From NCBI GenBank assembly GCA_030148365.1, contig JASBTO010000270.1, positions 1-6,952 of the forward strand: a stretch of DNA of 6,952 nt, written 5' to 3'. How positions within the stretch are numbered: the stretch's first letter is position 1; each line of letters begins with the position of its first letter. The DNA comes from Kangiellaceae bacterium. GTDB taxonomy: Bacteria; Pseudomonadota; Gammaproteobacteria; Enterobacterales; Kangiellaceae. Positions 4,634 to 6,952 of this stretch are shown piece by piece. The position numbers and the translations under genes were made by a program. The notes below the pieces were generated by a model, which worked only from the letters and a program-made list of their open reading frames with translations, ran no database searches and was not told the origin of the DNA.

Positions 4634-5743
4634 TCAGGGCAGGTGTTCCCGCCCCAGATATTCCTGGGATTGCATTTCCTGTAGCCGGCTGAGCGTACGT
4701 TTGAATTCGAACGCCAGGCCCGTGCCGGTATACAGTTTCTCCATGGGCACGGCTGCCGACAGGATCAGCTTCACATTACGCTCGTAAAACTCATCCACCA
4801 GACTGATAAACCGCCGTACCTTGTCATTGTCGCCCTCGGTCAACCGGGACACATCACTGACCAGGACGGAGTGATAGATGCGGGACAATTCTATGTAATC
4901 GGTCTGGGCCCGGGGACCACCACAAATCGCCTCGAAGGTAAACCAGACTACCGATTCTGACAGGCGCCGGGTATCGATCAGTCGCCCTTCCACCTTGAGC
5001 TTGCAGTGTTCCTGCCCGGGCTCTCCCGCCAGGTGCTCGAAGGCAAAATTCATATTGTCCACCGCTGCCTGGTCCAGGGGCCAGTGGTAAATATCCGCCT
5101 GGTTCAGGGTGCGCAGCCGGTAATCGACACCACCGTCAACATTAACGACCCGGGTGTGCTTTTCCAGCAACGCAATAGCAGGCAGAAACCGATCCCGTTG
5201 CAAGCCGTTCCAATAGAGCCGCTCGGGGGGAATATTGGAGGTGGCGACCAGAGTGACCCCCCGGGAGAAAAGGTTTTCAAACAGCCCGCCGAGGATCATG
5301 GCGTCGGTAATATCGCTGACAAAGAACTCGTCAAAGCAGATAATCCGCGCCCTGGCCGCCAGCTGGCTGGCAATTTTGGGCAAGGGGTCCGACTGACCGG
5401 ACATGGCTTTGAGCTCCTTGTGCACCTCGTGCATAAAGCGATGGAAATGCAGCCGCAACTTGTCCGGGAATGGCAGACAGCTGAAAAAGGTGTCCATCAG
5501 GTAGGTCTTGCCGCGCCCGACGCCACCCCAGAAATAGAGTCCGCACAGCGGCTCCGGACGGCCGCCGAACAGTTTCCGCACGCCGGCCAGCAAGCCATTG
5601 CCGGAGTCCTGCGCGGCCACCAGGCGCAGGTAGAGATCCTGCAGGTGCTCGACCGCCTGCTGCTGGGCCGGATCCGGGCTGAAGTCATCGCGCTTCAGAT
5701 CCTCCCGGTAGCGCTCGAGAGGCGTCAAAAGGGTTGCCGTCAT
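4634..5743 (-). CDS. zapE: Cell division protein ZapE, AFG1-like ATPase
   Basis: This is a 369-residue P-loop ATPase of the AFG1/ZapE family. E. coli ZapE interacts with FtsZ, affects Z-ring behaviour and is needed under some stress or low-oxygen conditions; the mitochondrial homologue (Afg1/LACE1) is linked to respiratory-complex quality control. Visible motifs are Walker A GGVGRGKT (73-80), Walker B IICFDEF (134-140), a sensor-1-like VATSN (166-170) and a likely arginine finger in LQRDRF (181-186). The family motifs LHFHRFMHEVH (98-108) and FVSDITDAMIL (141-151) are also present. Length is normal for the family. The start at 5743 has an AAGGA site 6 bases upstream and overlaps the hydrolase stop by four bases (ATGA), indicating translational coupling. 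zapE is also a neighbour of rplM in E. coli; here the HU-like gene sits between them. Confidence 0.95.
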   Translation of the reverse strand: MTATLLTPLERYREDLKRDDFSPDPAQQQAVEHLQDLYLRLVAAQDSGNGLLAGVRKLFGGRPEPLCGLYFWGGVGRGKTYLMDTFFSCLPFPDKLRLHFHRFMHEVHKELKAMSGQSDPLPKIASQLAARARIICFDEFFVSDITDAMILGGLFENLFSRGVTLVATSNIPPERLYWNGLQRDRFLPAIALLEKHTRVVNVDGGVDYRLRTLNQADIYHWPLDQAAVDNMNFAFEHLAGEPGQEHCKLKVEGRLIDTRRLSESVVWFTFEAICGGPRAQTDYIELSRIYHSVLVSDVSRLTEGDNDKVRRFISLVDEFYERNVKLILSAAVPMEKLYTGTGLAFEFKRTLSRLQEMQSQEYLGREHLP

Positions 5744-6390
5744 GTTTCGTCCTTGATCAGGGCTGGCACTTGTGGCGCCAGAGCGGCTTCAAGCCGCTCC
5801 CGCAGCTCAACCAGACGGCCGTGAAAAAAATGACCGGCCTGCTCCATGACAATCAGTTCCGGCCCGGCTGCCAGCGACTCCAGCCAGTCGAACACGGCCT
5901 GGGGCTCAACCACTTCGTCCGCGTCTCCCATTACCACCAGCCAGGGACAGCCGGGACCAGGAAAATCCGCAAAATCGAAGCGACCTGCCGGCGGCGCCAC
6001 GCTGATCAGCTGCCCGCATCCGAGAGCGTCGCTGGCAAGTGCCGCCACCCAGCTGCCGAAGGAAAAGCCGGCCAGCCACAGCTCTCGATCAGGATACTGT
6101 TCGCGGGCCCAGTCCACGACCGCCCGCAAATCCTCGCCTTCGCCCCGACCGCTGTCATAGTCGCCGTCACTTCTGCCGACCCCGCGGAAATTGAACCGGA
6201 TGCTCACGATACCGAGTCCCGCCAGGGTCCGGGCGACGGTGTGAATGACCTTGTTGGTCAGGGCGCCACCATGTTGGGGGTGAGGGTGACAGCAGACGGC
6301 AATGGCCCTTCTTTCCTGCCCTGGTGGCGGGAGATCGATGGCCAGTTCCAGGTTGCCGGCCGGGCCGGAAATTATTTGGGTTCGGGACAT
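5740..6390 (-). CDS. Alpha/beta hydrolase of the COG2945 type
   Basis: This is a 216-residue cytoplasmic serine hydrolase fold protein with no signal peptide. Motifs in order are the oxyanion-loop segment CCHPHPQHGG (33-42), NFRGVGRSDG (67-76), the nucleophile elbow GFSFGS (108-113, Ser110), the acid-bearing loop GDADEVV (155-161, Asp156 or Asp158) and the catalytic histidine in GHFFHG (His187). This combination of HPHP, FRGVG and GHFFHG is characteristic of the COG2945 group, small hydrolases whose natural substrate is undefined. The start at 6390 has AAAGG about 12 bases upstream. The gene begins 37 bases after the AraC-type gene and its stop overlaps the zapE start (ATGA), so it is probably co-expressed with zapE. 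A substrate cannot be inferred. Confidence 0.9.
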   Translation of the reverse strand: MSRTQIISGPAGNLELAIDLPPPGQERRAIAVCCHPHPQHGGALTNKVIHTVARTLAGLGIVSIRFNFRGVGRSDGDYDSGRGEGEDLRAVVDWAREQYPDRELWLAGFSFGSWVAALASDALGCGQLISVAPPAGRFDFADFPGPGCPWLVVMGDADEVVEPQAVFDWLESLAAGPELIVMEQAGHFFHGRLVELRERLEAALAPQVPALIKDET

Positions 6391-6427
6391 TAACCAGTAA
6401 ACCTTTGCAGCAAAGTCGGCTATTTTG

Positions 6428-6952
6428 TCAGATCACATCAGCGTCTTCTACGCCAATCTCCACCCGACCGGCTTTGCCGGCGGCCCGGGTGCCAATCTGC
6501 ATGGCCCGGTACTGTCCAGGCGACACCCCTGACATTTTCCGGAAACATCTGCAGAAGTAGGTCTGGGACCTGAATCCGCATTGCCGGGTCACATCCGCAA
6601 CCTTCCACCCCGTCAACAACAGATACCGGGCCTTCCGTAACCGGTAGTCGCGAAGAAAGGCATTCGGGGTGGTATTCAGACACTCCATCATTTGCCGCTG
6701 CAGGGTGCGGAGGCTCATGGCCAGACAGGCTGCCAGCTCGCCAGCGCTGAAATCCGAATGTGAGTAACGCTTGCTGACGACCAGTTCCAGCCGGTTGTGT
6801 AGCCAGACTTTTCTCGAATCTTCGGCTTCGGGTCTCGCCGGGGACGGCGCCCTGGCCATCAACTCCCGGTTCCGCAGCAAGCTGTAAATCCGCGCATGAA
6901 CAAGTGCCGCGGAATCTTCCCGCCGCAAAATTGCGTCGGCCAGGTAGTGATA
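6428..6952 (-). CDS. AraC-family regulator, C-terminal part, possibly preceded by a receiver domain
   Basis: The frame stays open to the right edge, so the start is outside the window; 174 residues are visible, counted from the edge. An AraC-type DNA-binding domain covers about 50-150. The first helix-turn-helix is FSAGELAACLAMSLRTLQRQM (68-88). The second is KVADVTRQCGFRSQTYFCRCF (117-137), followed by the family signature end RKMSGVSPGQYR (138-149). Upstream, ADAILRREDSAALVHARIYSLLRNREL (5-31) resembles the last strand and helix of a response-regulator receiver domain, where many proteins read KPF-x-x-x-x-L-x-x-R-I-x-x-L-L. This suggests a two-component regulator or a hybrid kinase with an AraC output, rather than a sugar-binding AraC protein. 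A TTG at 6926-6928 could be read as a start, but the preceding eight codons continue the homologous pattern. Regulatory targets are unknown; the adjacent hydrolase is one candidate. Confidence 0.88.
   Translation of the reverse strand, partial: YHYLADAILRREDSAALVHARIYSLLRNRELMARAPSPARPEAEDSRKVWLHNRLELVVSKRYSHSDFSAGELAACLAMSLRTLQRQMMECLNTTPNAFLRDYRLRKARYLLLTGWKVADVTRQCGFRSQTYFCRCFRKMSGVSPGQYRAMQIGTRAAGKAGRVEIGVEDADVI

Noticed and set aside
5006..5824. Plus-strand open frame of 272 codons
   Set aside because: It is antisense to zapE and the end of the hydrolase gene, both with intact catalytic motifs. The predicted protein has no recognisable fold.
5734..6393. Plus-strand open frame of 219 codons
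   Set aside because: It mirrors the alpha/beta hydrolase gene almost exactly on the opposite strand, a usual codon-structure shadow.
1..6952. Mobile elements, CRISPR arrays, tRNA/rRNA genes, phage or defence genes
   Set aside because: No terminal inverted repeats, transposase or integrase motifs, regularly spaced repeats or tRNA-like cloverleafs were seen, and composition is uniform. The region reads as conserved core chromosome.

Overview
The window looks like ordinary core chromosome of a gammaproteobacterium. The gene order rplM-rpsI-petA-petB-petC-sspA is the one known from Pseudomonas and related marine or oceanospirilloid lineages, and the L13 and S9 proteins are very close to the E. 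coli proteins. The genus cannot be settled from this stretch, although a Marinobacter- or Pseudomonas-like organism fits. Base composition is moderately GC-rich and uniform, and no mobile-element, phage, tRNA, rRNA or CRISPR signature was seen.

Layout. Positions 1-109 hold the 5' end of sspA (minus strand). A strong minus-strand terminator (139-174) separates it from petC (205-936), petB (936-2150) and petA (2150-2743). These three genes encode the whole cytochrome bc1 complex and are joined by one-base stop/start overlaps. A likely sigma70 promoter (2876-2904) drives petABC from just behind the rpsI terminator (2938-2967). rpsI (3008-3400) and rplM (3414-3842) form the L13-S9 ribosomal operon with a good promoter at 3892-3920. 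A 332-base divergent intergenic region follows, and then a plus-strand gene for an HU-family nucleoid protein with a lysine-rich tail (4175-4552). A strong hairpin terminator (4571-4600) lies between this gene and the convergent zapE (4634-5743, minus). zapE overlaps an upstream alpha/beta hydrolase gene (5740-6390) by four bases. A further minus-strand gene runs off the right edge (6428-6952). It encodes an AraC-type DNA-binding domain and probably the tail of a response-regulator receiver domain.

How the genes fit together. The ribosomal operon and the respiratory bc1 operon are co-oriented but separated by a terminator and promoter. PetA (Rieske Fe-S), PetB (cytochrome b) and PetC (cytochrome c1) together oxidise ubiquinol and reduce periplasmic cytochrome c. 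SspA is an RNA-polymerase-associated stress factor. ZapE is an AFG1-like ATPase implicated in cell division. The hydrolase is probably co-translated with ZapE, but its substrate cannot be read from sequence.

I found no strong evidence for a new biological system. The items most worth checking are a 35-codon, three-cysteine open frame in the petABC leader whose stop abuts the petA start, the unusual HU-like protein with palindromes upstream, the terminator placed immediately before sspA, and the degenerate receiver-like segment before the AraC domain.
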